From Methylomonas sp. ZR1 (GTDB lineage Bacteria; Pseudomonadota; Gammaproteobacteria; Methylococcales; Methylomonadaceae), in NCBI RefSeq assembly GCF_013141865.1, contig NZ_RCST01000001.1, forward strand, positions 2,604,001-2,668,000: a stretch of 64,000 nt of DNA, given 5' to 3'. The position numbers and the translations under genes were made by a program. Shown here in pieces: positions 43,794 to 54,200 of the stretch. Positions within the stretch are counted from its first letter, which is position 1. Each line of letters begins with the position of its first letter. The notes under the pieces are model-generated. The model did not search any database, had not been told where the DNA came from, and saw only the letters and a list, made by a program, of their open reading frames with translations.

Positions 43794-44318
43794 ATGAAAA
43801 AGTCAGTGTTAGCATTATCTGTATTAGCCGGTTTGGGCGTGTTATCCGCTAGTGCCTTAGCAGCCGATCAAGGCTTGGAAAATTGCATCCAGGCCGTCAA
43901 AAAAGAAAAGGCAGGCGAGCTGGTCAAACTGGAAAAGCTCAACGTAGCCGGCAAAGGCGCCTATGAACTGGAGTTGCGCGACAACAACCGCCAGGAATGG
44001 GAATACATGTGCGATGCCGACGGCGGCAAGCTGACTGAAAAAGAAGCTGAAGTAGCCGACCCCAATAGCCAGGCATTCAAAAAGAATGTCAAAGTCACCG
44101 AGGAAGATGCCGCAGCAATTGCGTTAAAAGCCAATCCCGGCAAGATTGAGGAAGTCGAATACGAAGTGGAGGAAAACGGCGGCTCGTCTTACGAATTCGA
44201 CATCGTGAATGACAAAGGTCTGGAAACCAAAATCGAAGTGGATGCCGCCAGCGGCAAAATCATCGAAACCGCCACCGAGGAATGGGAAATCGGCGAGGAA
44301 GTTGACGAAAAACGTTAA
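43794..44318 (+). CDS. Exported PepSY-domain protein
   Basis: 174 residues, signal peptide to SALA, GAGGTGG ribosome site. The mature protein is highly acidic and has two PepSY-like units. The second is clear: VTEEDAAAIALKANPGKIEEVEYEVEENGGSSYEFDIVNDKGLETKIEVDAASGKIIE. PepSY domains may inhibit proteases or bind ligands in the periplasm. It appears monocistronic. Confidence 0.8.
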   Translation: MKKSVLALSVLAGLGVLSASALAADQGLENCIQAVKKEKAGELVKLEKLNVAGKGAYELELRDNNRQEWEYMCDADGGKLTEKEAEVADPNSQAFKKNVKVTEEDAAAIALKANPGKIEEVEYEVEENGGSSYEFDIVNDKGLETKIEVDAASGKIIETATEEWEIGEEVDEKR

Positions 44319-44353
44319 TTCCGGGGCCAGCAACTTCACAACCCTGGCAGTTT

Positions 44354-44378
44354 TGGGGCTCTCACTATTAGAGCCCCA
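44354..44378. terminator. Hairpin between convergent PepSY and PaaK-like genes
   Basis: TGGGGCTCT-N7-AGAGCCCCA, a perfect 9-bp stem in the gap between convergent genes. No T-run on either strand, so terminator function is likely but not certain. Confidence 0.5.
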
Positions 44379-44401
44379 GCACCCGCCGCCGAATATACCA
44401 A

Positions 44402-45907
44402 TTAACGCCGGGTATACCGGTGTTTTACCCCAACGGGGAAATAATCCGCATCCGCAAAACCATGTAGGCTGATCTGGGGCAACTGCTTCTCGACTGGCGT
44501 GTAATGGGCAAATTCGCTGTTCAGCCGCAACAACTGCGTACGAATGGAGGCGGCTATCCTCGGCGCCATCGCCGGTTCCGCCACCACGCCTGGCAATAAT
44601 TCCACGGCGATCTGCAGATATTTATCGCCCTCCGCATTTTCCTGGGTTTGCAGAACAAATTTACCGGTCACCCAAGCCATGATCTCCGGCTGTTCCAGAC
44701 CTACCGTGACGTTTTCCGGATAGATATTGGCGCCGTAGTAGGACACGGTAAAATCGGCGCGGCCGAACACATACACAAAAGGTAAGTCGCGAGCTTGAAA
44801 ACTGCTAGCCAAACCTAAATCCTCGACCGACTGCACGCCGTGCTGTCGCAGAAAATCCCAGATTTGCGCGTAGCTCAGCAGCCCACCCTTGTCGGCGATG
44901 TGATAGCGCAGCAAAGGCACACTGTTCTCGCCGGAGACCACCAAAGTCCCCTCGTGTTCTTCGAAGAAACGGCTATGCGGATCGTATTGCACCAGGGTGG
45001 GCAGCCGCGATTCGCCGAACAACGCTCGGGCCGCTTCCGGCCGTTGCGCCAGCCAACGGCGAATGGCAATGCTAAGCGGCGTTTCGTTACCCAGCACGCC
45101 GCCGTCGGCGGTACCGTATAACGATGCGGAATCGAAACAAACCGACTGCGAGCCGATACGCTCGGACAGCAAGCTGCGCCACTCCTCGCTAAACACCTCG
45201 CCGGCAAACACCAGTTTAGGTTTGAATTGCGCCCAGTCTATGCCCTCGGCGGCGCCGGCATCGATCACGTCCTTCACAAACGGCGGATACCCCAACAGCA
45301 CGGTTTGCTCAAAGTGCGGCGCCAACTCGCGGACTACCCGAAAAATCTCAGCTTTATTATTGCCCGGCGTTGCCACCAGCAAGGGATAGCCCTTCTGCGC
45401 CAGATGCCAGCAACAGGAGGTCGTGAACAGGCCGCCCACCCAATTGCCTAACGCAAAACACACCACCGCCAAAGTCGAGCGCTTATCGGCCTGAAAACTG
45501 TCCTTGAACACCTGCTCGAAGCGCACCGCCACATCCAACTCATATGCTGCCGAACGCGGCCAGAAAGTTGGCATGCCGGTGGAGCCTGACGACACCGCCA
45601 CCCGGTCCGCCCCGCTTAAATTGCCGCCGAAACAACGCGCCGGCAACGGGTAGGCTTGCATGTAGTTAGCTTTGCTGATTAGCGGTAGCTTTTGAAAATC
45701 CGCGTAATTATTAATCTGCGCGGGATCGATTTGCTGGGCTTGTAAAAACTGCCGATAAGCGGGAACCTCAGCCGCACAACGCTGAAATAGAGCCAGCATT
45801 TTTTGCTGCGGATTAAGCGCTTGATGCTTGGTAAGCAAGGTATCCAATGGCGTGGCCAGAAAATGTTGAAATGCTGCCGCAGAAGACGTCGTCGGTAAAT
45901 CGCTCAT
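44402..45907 (-). CDS. Phenylacetate-CoA ligase-like (PaaK family) AMP-forming enzyme
   Basis: 501 residues of the PaaK-like adenylate-forming group. The phosphate-binding loop SSGSTGMPTFWPRS, the acid after YGTADGG, and the GRADFTVSYYGANIYPENV hinge are visible. These enzymes activate an aromatic or other carboxylic acid with ATP. The substrate is unknown; it is divergent from an alcohol dehydrogenase gene, not from phenylacetate genes. CAGGTGG precedes the start. Confidence 0.8.
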   Translation of the reverse strand: MSDLPTTSSAAAFQHFLATPLDTLLTKHQALNPQQKMLALFQRCAAEVPAYRQFLQAQQIDPAQINNYADFQKLPLISKANYMQAYPLPARCFGGNLSGADRVAVSSGSTGMPTFWPRSAAYELDVAVRFEQVFKDSFQADKRSTLAVVCFALGNWVGGLFTTSCCWHLAQKGYPLLVATPGNNKAEIFRVVRELAPHFEQTVLLGYPPFVKDVIDAGAAEGIDWAQFKPKLVFAGEVFSEEWRSLLSERIGSQSVCFDSASLYGTADGGVLGNETPLSIAIRRWLAQRPEAARALFGESRLPTLVQYDPHSRFFEEHEGTLVVSGENSVPLLRYHIADKGGLLSYAQIWDFLRQHGVQSVEDLGLASSFQARDLPFVYVFGRADFTVSYYGANIYPENVTVGLEQPEIMAWVTGKFVLQTQENAEGDKYLQIAVELLPGVVAEPAMAPRIAASIRTQLLRLNSEFAHYTPVEKQLPQISLHGFADADYFPVGVKHRYTRR

Positions 45908-46006
45908 TGCAAACCACCTGAAAAATGCTGGAAAAACCCTAAAGATATATTCTTGGATTGAATGTTTGGTAAAACGTTAATTCTGCACAACACCATGCCC
46001 ATACCG

Positions 46007-46984
46007 ATGCAAGCATTGAGATTAGACAAATCATTATCCTACCGCAACGATATGCCGATACCCGAATTAGCTGCCGGCGAAGCTTTGATTGCACTGCGCC
46101 TGGCCGGTATCTGCGCCACCGACCTGGAACTGGTGAAGGGTTATGCCGGATTTTCCGGCATCCTCGGCCATGAATTTGTCGGTAAGGTCATCGCCGTTGC
46201 CGATGACAAACACAGAGATTGGCTGAACCGGCGCGCGGTGGGTGCCATCAATATCGGCTGCAACGTCTGCGAGGTGTGCCAGCGCGACGGCCCCGAGCAT
46301 TGCCTGAATCGTAAAGTGCTGGGAATACGCGGCAAAGACGGGGTATTTGCCGATTATTTCAGCCTGCCGGTTGCCAACTTGTACACCGTCCCCGACATAG
46401 TGACTGACCAAGCCGCCGTGTTTACCGAGCCGCTGGCCGCTGCTTTGCGTGTAGTAAAACAAATAGCCGCACTGCCCATCGCCGACATCGCGGTGGTCGG
46501 CCCCGGCCGCTTGGGTTTGTTGATCGCCAAGGTGTTGAGTCTGGCCGGCTACCAAGTCACGGTGTTGGGCCGGTCGTTGGAGTCATTAGCTTTGCCCAAA
46601 CAATGGCAACTGACGACTGGCTTGACTAACGAGATTCCAGACAACAGCTTCGACCGCGTCGTCGACGCCAGCGGTCAGGCATCAGGTTTTGCGCAAGCCT
46701 TGCGCATCGTCAAACCGCGCGGCACCTTGGTGTTGAAAAGCACCTTTGCAGCCAACGCGGCACTGGATTTAAGCAAGGTGGTGGTTTACGAAATCAACAT
46801 CATCGGCTCCCGCTGCGGGCCGTTTGCAGAAGCCCTAAAGCTGTTGACAGAAAACAAGCTACCCGTGGAAACGATGATAGACGGCCAATACCCACTGAGC
46901 GATGGACTTGCCGCATTCAATCACGCCGCCCAAGCCGGCGTCAGAAAAATTCTGTTACAGCCCGCACTGAATTCAGATTATTAA
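46007..46984 (+). CDS. Zinc-dependent alcohol dehydrogenase (MDR family)
   Basis: About 325 residues. Zn-dependent MDR motifs: GICATDLEL (catalytic Cys), GHEFVG (catalytic His and Glu), structural zinc cysteines in CNVCEVCQRDGPEHC, and the nucleotide fold AVVGPGRLGLLIAKVL. The start at 46007 (MQALRLDKS) matches where family members begin; ATGs at 45962 and 45995 are in frame, and none has a strong ribosome site. Threonine dehydrogenase/sorbitol dehydrogenase-like; substrate unknown. Divergent from the PaaK-like gene. Confidence 0.85.
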   Translation: MQALRLDKSLSYRNDMPIPELAAGEALIALRLAGICATDLELVKGYAGFSGILGHEFVGKVIAVADDKHRDWLNRRAVGAINIGCNVCEVCQRDGPEHCLNRKVLGIRGKDGVFADYFSLPVANLYTVPDIVTDQAAVFTEPLAAALRVVKQIAALPIADIAVVGPGRLGLLIAKVLSLAGYQVTVLGRSLESLALPKQWQLTTGLTNEIPDNSFDRVVDASGQASGFAQALRIVKPRGTLVLKSTFAANAALDLSKVVVYEINIIGSRCGPFAEALKLLTENKLPVETMIDGQYPLSDGLAAFNHAAQAGVRKILLQPALNSDY

Positions 46985-47032
46985 CCCGCTTGAACTCACC
47001 AGCACCGCCAGCGAGCGCAAGCTTAGAAGGCG

Positions 47033-48127
47033 TTAAGACGCCAGCAGCATATTATCCAAAGTCTTTTTCGCCAGCGCCGCCTGCTCGGCAGGCACGGAGA
47101 CTTGGTTGACCACATGCCCGGCCGCCAGATTTTCCAGCACCCAGCACAGATGCTGCGGATCGGTGCGGAACATCGTTGAGCACATACTTAAAGTAGGCGC
47201 CATGAAATGCACGCTTTTGCCTTGTGCCTTGCATTCCTGATTCAGGCGATTGACCAGATTCAGCTCGGTCGCTACCAACCAACGGGTATTGGCTTCGGCT
47301 TCGCGGACGATTTTCAAAATCATTTCAGTGGAACCGATGTAATCGGATTTTTCGCAGACTTCAAAACAGGCTTCGGGATGGGAAATAACGATGGTTTCCG
47401 GGTGTTTTTCCTTGAAGGCGTCGATTTGCTCCGGCTGGAAGGCTTGATGTACGGAACAATGACCCTTCCAAAGAATAATCTTGGCATCGCGGATTTGCTG
47501 TTCGGTCAAACCGCCCTCCGGTTTATTGAAATCCCAGGTTACCATTTGTTCCAGCGGGATGCCCATCCGGTAGCCGGTATTGCGGCCCAAATGCTGATCG
47601 GGGAAGAACAATACTTTTTCGCGTTTGGCAAAGCTCCATTTCAGGATTTTTTCGGCGTTGGAAGAGGTACAGACAATACCGTCATGCTGCCCGCAAAACG
47701 CTTTTAAATCGGCGGCGGAATTGATGTAAGTCACCGGGGTGACGGTATTTTCCACATCAATCACTTTCGCCAACTCGTCCCAGCATTGTTGGACTTTGAC
47801 CTTATTGGCCATGTCCGCCATCGAACAGCCGGCCGCCAAATCCGGCAAAATCGCGATTTGCTCCGGCCGCGACAAAATGTCCGCCACTTCCGCCATGAAA
47901 TGCACGCCGCAAAAGACGATGTATTCGGCTTCCGATTGCGCCGCTTCCCGCGATAATTTCAATGAGTCGCCGAATATATCCGCATGTTTGAATACTTCGT
48001 CGCGTTGGTAATGATGGCCCAGAATAATGCAGCGTTTGCCGAGTTTGGCTTTGGCGGCTTCTATGCGCGCGGCACATTCGGCATCATCGAGCAGGGCGTA
48101 ATCATGGATAGGTAAGGCAGCAGTCAT
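47033..48127 (-). CDS. nadA: Quinolinate synthase NadA
   Basis: Iron-sulfur enzyme that condenses iminoaspartate with dihydroxyacetone phosphate in NAD synthesis. 364 residues with the family blocks ILGHHYQRDEV, VFCGVHFMAEVADILS, ILPDLAAGCSMAD, PVTYINSAADLKAFCG, VLFFPDQHLGRNTG, ILWKGHCSVHQ, SHPEACFEV and APTLSMCSTMFR, including the three cluster cysteines. AGGT ribosome site. nadB and nadC are not in the window. Confidence 0.97.
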   Translation of the reverse strand: MTAALPIHDYALLDDAECAARIEAAKAKLGKRCIILGHHYQRDEVFKHADIFGDSLKLSREAAQSEAEYIVFCGVHFMAEVADILSRPEQIAILPDLAAGCSMADMANKVKVQQCWDELAKVIDVENTVTPVTYINSAADLKAFCGQHDGIVCTSSNAEKILKWSFAKREKVLFFPDQHLGRNTGYRMGIPLEQMVTWDFNKPEGGLTEQQIRDAKIILWKGHCSVHQAFQPEQIDAFKEKHPETIVISHPEACFEVCEKSDYIGSTEMILKIVREAEANTRWLVATELNLVNRLNQECKAQGKSVHFMAPTLSMCSTMFRTDPQHLCWVLENLAAGHVVNQVSVPAEQAALAKKTLDNMLLAS

Positions 48128-48198
48128 TTTTTAACCTGAAAACAAAAAGCGAGAATTTCGAAAACTTAGGCCCGGCTTTTTACAGCCGGTTCCATGGG

Positions 48199-48594
48199 TC
48201 ATGCCGACAAAGCATGATTTAGTAAAGTGAGGCCAATCCAGCCAAAACCAAGGGTGGTGACGACAAAACTCAAAGCGGAATAGATCCGCCATATCGGCTT
48301 GGACCAAAAATCCGGATCGAATGCCGCCACCACAAACACGCCGGGATTGGTCAAGCCGCCAATCACGACCAACCAGCAAGCGGTGTCCGGCAACGGTACT
48401 TTGGCGCCGTAAAAGCCCAGGCAAAACAACGCCATTAAGGCGAAATCAACGTGTGCCCTGATCAGGGTTTTGTAGTCTTTTAAAAACTCGCCGTCTATGC
48501 CTTTGATCGGAAACCATTTGGCAAAAGTCATCAGCCATGCGGATAACAAAATGGCGAAGATCATCAAAACGGCGCCTATCAATAATATTTCCAT
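48199..48594 (-). CDS. Small four-helix membrane protein
   Basis: 131 residues with four membrane helices: ILLIGAVLMIFAILLSAWLMTF, ALMALFCLGFYGAK, WLVVIGGLTNPGVFVVAAF and SALSFVVTTLGFGWIGLTLL. A conserved-looking polar stretch, FLKDYKTLIRAHVDFALMA, holds Arg-Ala-His. I do not recognise it with confidence; the topology is shared by several uncharacterised families. It starts 70 nt after the nadA start region on the same strand, upstream of nadA, and may share its transcript. Confidence 0.6.
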   Translation of the reverse strand: MEILLIGAVLMIFAILLSAWLMTFAKWFPIKGIDGEFLKDYKTLIRAHVDFALMALFCLGFYGAKVPLPDTACWLVVIGGLTNPGVFVVAAFDPDFWSKPIWRIYSALSFVVTTLGFGWIGLTLLNHALSA

Positions 48595-48675
48595 GATTTT
48601 TTAGTCTGTGATTGTAAAAATTAGATCGAGGTCCACGCCATTTCATTCATCAGGCCCTTATATCTTCTGATGTCG

Positions 48676-48705
48676 TCATTCCCGCCTGAGCGCAAACGAC
48701 GATAT
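48676..48705. repeat. Dispersed palindromic repeat, copy D
   Basis: CATTCCCGCCTGAG followed by ACGACGATATTCG. Fourth copy of the ATCGTCG/CCCGCC repeat (others at 350-376, 2281-2310, 12161-12188); a weaker relative, GGCAGGCGGGAGCCCAGTC, is near 55421-55439. Confidence 0.5.
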
Positions 48706-48752
48706 TCGCGGGCGGAGAAGCGGGACTCAAACCGGAAAAGTGGGCGCGCTGT

Positions 48753-49301
48753 TCAATATAAAGCGTGCTGAAGCAAACTCATAGCCCCAGCACCGCTTTG
48801 GTTTTGTACATATTGTAAAACCACCGGCACAAACTGGCTGACCATGGACGGATTCATACCCAAAGATTGAAACGATCCGGCTAAATTCGCCAGACTGCCA
48901 AGTTGCCCGCCCATTAACCCGCCCGCAGCGCCCAGCAACGATTGCGAGCCGGTAGTGGAAACCTGTTGCGGTACCGAGGACAAATAGCGGTCCATATCCG
49001 GTAGGGCATTGCTCAATTGCGAAAAGTCACCGGGATTCATGCGTTGCTGCGCCACTGAAAAAATTGACCCCACGCCACCCAGCGCTTGCTGCGGGCTGAT
49101 GCCCAATTGCCCAACCAGAATATCGATTAACCCTAGTTGGTTGGCCTGCCCCACCGCACCGGCGATAGAACCTGCTGCACCATAGACGGCTGGCGACCCG
49201 CCCAAGGCAAAAGTCTGATCTGAAACCTGCTGTTGCACCGGTGCGCAAGCGCTGATGACCGCGAGAACACCGACTGCTGTAAAACCTTGCAAAACCTTCA
49301 T
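48753..49301 (-). CDS. DUF2780 lipoprotein
   Basis: 182 residues from ATG 49301 (AGGAG 8 nt upstream). Signal peptide with lipobox VISAC at about residue 19. The mature part matches DUF2780: LGLIDILVGQLGISPQQALGGVGSIFSVAQQRMNPGDFSQLSNALPDMDRYLSSVPQ, then LGSLANLAGSFQSLGMNPSMVSQFVPVVLQYVQNQSG. A periplasmic or outer-membrane helical protein of unknown function. Confidence 0.85.
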   Translation of the reverse strand: MKVLQGFTAVGVLAVISACAPVQQQVSDQTFALGGSPAVYGAAGSIAGAVGQANQLGLIDILVGQLGISPQQALGGVGSIFSVAQQRMNPGDFSQLSNALPDMDRYLSSVPQQVSTTGSQSLLGAAGGLMGGQLGSLANLAGSFQSLGMNPSMVSQFVPVVLQYVQNQSGAGAMSLLQHALY

Positions 49302-49567
49302 TCTGTCGAACTCCTGAAAAACGCCGAAATACCGGACCAAGCCACATCATGGCCGCCAAAACCGGCACTGTAAATCGAAACCTGCCCAGGATACAACCTG
49401 GGCTCTTTTATCGCCGCAGGCGGACAGCCGCGGCGTCCTGTGCAAAGACGGCGTGTTATCTGCAGATAACCGAGAAACTCCCCGCAAACATTGTGGGTAA
49501 AAATCGGCAATTCGCATGAATTCAGTATAATCCTGGCTTTAGCCACAAGAACAATAAAGGTAAAAAT

Positions 49568-50497
49568 ATGCTGAATATTCAAAAAACGCTCGAAGACTAT
49601 TATCTTCGCTTGCAAGCCCATCCTAAATACCTGCATGTGATGACCTTGCCGCTGATGCAACGTTGGGGGGTGTTTATCGGTTTGTTTTTGCTCTCGCAAA
49701 TCCTGGTATTCGGCAGCCTGTACCTTATTTTTGACAAAGTGGTGGTGATCGGCTTTCTGGCCAGCGTGCTGGCTGGATTAGCTACCGGCATCGGCGCCTT
49801 GCCGGCCTTGTTCTTTAAAAATATTTCCGACCGGCTATTCAACGGCTTGCTGGGCGCCGCAGCGGGCGTAATGCTGGCGGCCACCGCGTTTTCGCTACTG
49901 GTGCCCGGCTTGGATTACGGCGAACAAATCTGGCCCGGCAAAGGCTTGTGGATCGTTTCCGCCGGCATGCTGATCGGCGCGCTGTTTTTACATGTTGCCG
50001 ACAGCCGATTGCCGCATCTGCATTTTGATTCAGTCAGCGATCATTCCCTGGATTCGCTGCAAAAAATCTCTTTATTCATCATCGCCATCACCATCCATAA
50101 CTTCCCGGAAGGCATGTCGGTCGGCGTCAGCTTTGGCTCCGGCGATATGAACAATGGCTTGGTGTTGTCTATTGCCATTGCCTTGCAAAATTTGCCGGAA
50201 GGCCTGGCAGTCGCCCTGCCCCTAGTCGGCCTGGGTTACAACAAATGGAAAGCCGTCGCCATCGCCACGTTGACAGGCTTGGTGGAACCGGTGGGCGGCC
50301 TATTGGGCATTACCATGGTCACGGTATTTTCGTCGATATTGCCGATTGCAATGGGGTTTGCAGCCGGTGCGATGTTGTTCGTCATCAGCGAAGAAATCAT
50401 CCCGGAGACGCACGCCAAAGGCCGCTCGCGCATCGCTACATTTTCATTAATGGCCGGTTTCATCATCATGATGATCCTGGACAAAATACTGACATAA
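49568..50497 (+). CDS. ZIP-family metal transporter
   Basis: 309 residues with about eight membrane helices. The two metal-binding helix motifs of the ZIP family are present: HNFPEGMSVGVSF (TM4) and QNLPEGLAVALPL (TM5, with Gln in place of His). Transports zinc or a similar divalent cation into the cytoplasm. AAAGGT before the start. A terminator hairpin follows at 50522-50545, and a GDT1-family cation transporter gene comes next. Confidence 0.92.
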   Translation: MLNIQKTLEDYYLRLQAHPKYLHVMTLPLMQRWGVFIGLFLLSQILVFGSLYLIFDKVVVIGFLASVLAGLATGIGALPALFFKNISDRLFNGLLGAAAGVMLAATAFSLLVPGLDYGEQIWPGKGLWIVSAGMLIGALFLHVADSRLPHLHFDSVSDHSLDSLQKISLFIIAITIHNFPEGMSVGVSFGSGDMNNGLVLSIAIALQNLPEGLAVALPLVGLGYNKWKAVAIATLTGLVEPVGGLLGITMVTVFSSILPIAMGFAAGAMLFVISEEIIPETHAKGRSRIATFSLMAGFIIMMILDKILT

Positions 50498-50521
50498 ACA
50501 CCACCTAAACCAAGCGCGCCA

Positions 50522-50545
50522 CCCAAAAGGCAAAAGCCTTTTGGG
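50522..50545 (+). terminator. Terminator hairpin after the ZIP gene
   Basis: CCCAAAAGGC-AAAA-GCCTTTTGGG, a perfect 10-bp stem, followed by CTTTATATCTT. The T-run is broken but the stem is strong. Confidence 0.65.
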
Positions 50546-50579
50546 CTTTATATCTTCCGATCAAACTCCTCAGTGCCGA

Positions 50580-51236
50580 ATGGAATACCTAACCGCATTC
50601 ATCACCCAAATAAGCACCTTAAACTTTGCGGAATTGCTCGCGACCGGCGGCACCAGCTTTGCACTGATAGCCGCCGCAGAAATTGGCGATAAAAGCCAAC
50701 TGGTATGCATGACCCTGGCCTCCAAGCACAGACCGACTCCGGTGTTATTAGGAGCGATTGCCGCGTTCGCGCTGCTGAACACTTTGGCGGTGGTTTTTGG
50801 TGCGGCGATTGCAACATGGTTACCGGAATATCTGGTCGCGGCCACCGTCGCCCTGCTGTTTGCCGCATTCGGTCTGCATGCTTTGCTCAACCACGACGAA
50901 GACGATGACAACGAAGAAATCGTCGAGAAAAGTGGCCACGGCATTTTCTTTACGACCTTTTTATTGATCACCGTCGCCGAATTTGGCGATAAAACTCAAT
51001 TGGCTGTCGTGGCATTCAGCAGTACCGCGCAACCGATTGCAGTTTGGCTGGGCTCGACGCTGGCGCTGGCGTTTACGTCCGCACTGGGCGTGCTGGCTGG
51101 CCGCACCGTGTTGCAAAAAATCCCCCTGTCCTTGCTGCATAAAGCCAGCGGCGTGTTTTTCCTGATTTTGTCGGCAGTTGCGGCCTATAAAGCCTACGAA
51201 AGCTTGCTGGCTGCGGGTTTGCTCCCCCAACTTTAG
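50580..51236 (+). CDS. TMEM165/GDT1-family cation transporter
   Basis: 218 residues with six or seven membrane helices and the two hallmark E-x-G-D-K-[ST] motifs, AAEIGDKSQL and VAEFGDKTQL, separated by an acidic loop (NHDEDDDNEEIVEKS). The family moves Mn2+ or Ca2+, often out of the cytoplasm. The ATG at 50580 is preferred to a TTG at 50541 that lies inside the ZIP terminator. The next gene starts 25 nt after its stop. Confidence 0.9.
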   Translation: MEYLTAFITQISTLNFAELLATGGTSFALIAAAEIGDKSQLVCMTLASKHRPTPVLLGAIAAFALLNTLAVVFGAAIATWLPEYLVAATVALLFAAFGLHALLNHDEDDDNEEIVEKSGHGIFFTTFLLITVAEFGDKTQLAVVAFSSTAQPIAVWLGSTLALAFTSALGVLAGRTVLQKIPLSLLHKASGVFFLILSAVAAYKAYESLLAAGLLPQL

Positions 51237-51261
51237 CCAAATTCCAGACTTGCAGCGATTC

Positions 51262-54200
51262 ATGGCATTTCCCAATTACCGCTGGCTAGACGTTGCGGCA
51301 ATACTCGGCTTGGCGGGGCTGTATTGCCTGTTAGCCAAAATTGTACTGTCTTATTTCTCAGAGACCGGTAACATCACCCTGGTGTGGTTTTCCGGCGGAT
51401 TGGGATTGGCCGCCTTATTGCTGAAAGGCCTTTGCTATTGGCCAGGCATATTTCTGGGCGCGTTCGCCGCCGGCTTGATGGTAGACGACTCGCTCCCACT
51501 GTCTTTTGCCATTGCAACGGGCAACACACTGGAATCGGTGACAGCCGCCTACCTGCTAAAACACCAACAGCGTTTTTCTTTAGACTTAACCGAGCCAGGC
51601 CACTTTATCTGGCTAACCCTGACCGGCGCCGCTTGCTCGTTGATCAGTGCAGGCATTGGCCCTTTGGCTTTACATCAGGCCGGCTTCATACCGCTAGCGG
51701 CTATGCCGCAAGCGATTTTACATTGGTGGATGGCGGATGCGTTCGGTATTGTCACGACCACCCCGATATTATTGGTGTGGCGAAATTGGCCAAAGCAATG
51801 GTTTGCTGAAAAGCGCGGCCTGGAAGCGTTGCTGCTGATTATTGTTGCTTTGTTCGCCGGCCAAGTAGTATTTCTCGATGCTTTCCAGCCTGTCTTTGGC
51901 AAAATCGCCCGCGGTTACTGGATGTTTCTGTTTGCCATTTGGGCCGCCCTCCGTTTCTATCGCCATGGCGTGACACTGATTGCCGGCTTGATTACCATCC
52001 AAGCGCTATTCGGTGCCGCACATCATCTAGGCTTTTTCGGCGACGACTTTGAGAAAAGCGAATTGCTGAATCTTTGGTTTTATATATTGGTACTGTCCTG
52101 GACCGGCACCACTTTGGCACTTACTCTGCACAAGCAGCAGCTGATTACCTCAGGACTGAGCGATAGCGAAAAACGTTTGAAGGCTATCATCGACTACTCG
52201 CCAGTACCCCAGGCCATTTACAACGCCGAAGGCAAGTTCACATTGCTAAATCCGGCTTTCAGCAAAGCTTTCGGTTACACCTTGGAAGACATTAAAACGC
52301 TTGACGAATGGTGGCCCAAAGCCTATCCCGACCCCGCCTACCGCCAGAACATTATGGAAACCTGGCTGGAGTTGACTGATAAATCCCGTCGCGTGCAAAG
52401 TTTCGAAACCCTCCAAGCGGAAATTCATTGCAAACACGGCGAACGGCGCACGGTGCTCGCCGGTTCGGTATCCCTGGGCGAATCGTATGTCGGAGACAAT
52501 CTGGCCATTTTGTTCGATATTACCGAGCAACTAAAATCCGAAAAAGCACTGACCGAATCCCATTTACTGTTGCAGACCATCCTGGAAACCTTACCAATCC
52601 GTGTATTCTGGAAAGACCTAAATTCTCGCTATTTGGGCTGTAACGCGCTATTTGCCGGCGATGCCGGACAATCCAGCTCCAGCGATTTAATCGGCAAGGA
52701 CGACAGTCAACTGAATTGGCGAGATCAAGCCGCAAGTTACCAAGCAGATGATCGTCAGGTGATAACATCGGGGGTAGGCAAACTGGCGTATGAAGAACCC
52801 CAAACCACACCTGCCGGCAATACCATTTGGCTACGCACCTCGAAAATACCCTTGCGCAATTCCGATCATGCAATGATCGGCATTTTGGGGATCTACGAAG
52901 ACATTACCGAAAACAAAGTCCGCGAAGACGCTTTAGCCCAATCGGTTTCCTTGCTAAAGGCTACGCTGGAAGCCACGGCCGACGGCATTTTGGTGGTCAG
53001 CCTGCAAGGTCAGATCGTCACTTACAATCAGCGTTTTTTTGAACTGTGGCAGTTGCCCAGCACGGCTGTTGGAGAAGATAAAGACGATATAAAACTTTTG
53101 CATTTAGCCGTTAAGCAGCTAAAAAATCCCGATGCGTTTTTCGACAAAGTTCAGGCTCTTTACAATCACCCCGCGGCAGAAAGTTACGATCTGATCGAGT
53201 TTACCGATGGCCGGATTTTTGAACGCTATTCCAAGCCACAAAGTATCGCCGACAAAATTGTCGGCCGCGTCTGGAGTTTTCGCGACATCAGTAATCAACA
53301 TCGTACGGAACAAGCGCTGCAAAAGAAAGAATACTATCAACGCGCATTGCTGGATAACATTCCGCATGCGATTTGGCTAAAAGATACCGATAGCCGCCTG
53401 CTGGCCGTCAACCAGGAGTTCGCCAACGTATTTTCCGCGGTCAACCCGGAGGCGCTGGCGGGCAAAAACGATTTCGACATTGCCCCGCCGGAACTGGCCG
53501 AAAGCTACGTGGCCGATGACCGGCGCGTGATGGCTTTGCGAGACAAATTGATTGTCGAAGAGGAAATTGTTGATCGCGGCGTGCGCAAATGGTTCGAGAC
53601 CTATAAAGCGCCTGTAATGGATGAGCAAGGTCAGTTACTGGGTACGGTTGGTTTTGCCCGCGATATCAGCGAGTTGCGCAAAACCGAAGAGAACCTGCGG
53701 CTGGCGGCCCTGGTTTATCACAACAGCAGTGAAGCGATGATAGTGGTGGATAGCGATAACACCATCCTCAGCGTCAACCCCGCATTTACCAAGATGACTG
53801 GGTATACGGAGGCTGAAGTTGTCGGTAAAAATCCCCATATTCTCAGTTCCGGCGAACATGATACGGGGTTTTACCGAGAATTATGGACCACGCTGCAAAC
53901 GACCGGCGCGTGGCGCGGAGAAATAAAAAATCGCTGTAAGGATGGTCACTTGTTCGTCGAAGAGCTGGCCATCAACACCATTTATGATGCGGAAGGCAAG
54001 CCGCTACGCCGGGTCGCCCTGTTTTCCGACATCACTCAGCGTAAACAATCCGAGGAACAAATCTGGCGGCAAGCCAACTTCGATCCGCTCACCGGTCTGC
54101 CTAATCGGCGCATGTTCCGCGACCGTCTGGAACAGGAAATCAAAAAAGCCCACCGCATGGGGCAGTTGTTTGCGCTGTTGTTTATCGACCTGGACCGCTT

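Noticed and set aside
50541-50579. TTG start at 50541 for the GDT1-family gene
   Set aside because: It lies within the ZIP gene terminator hairpin; ATG 50580 fits the family N-terminus.
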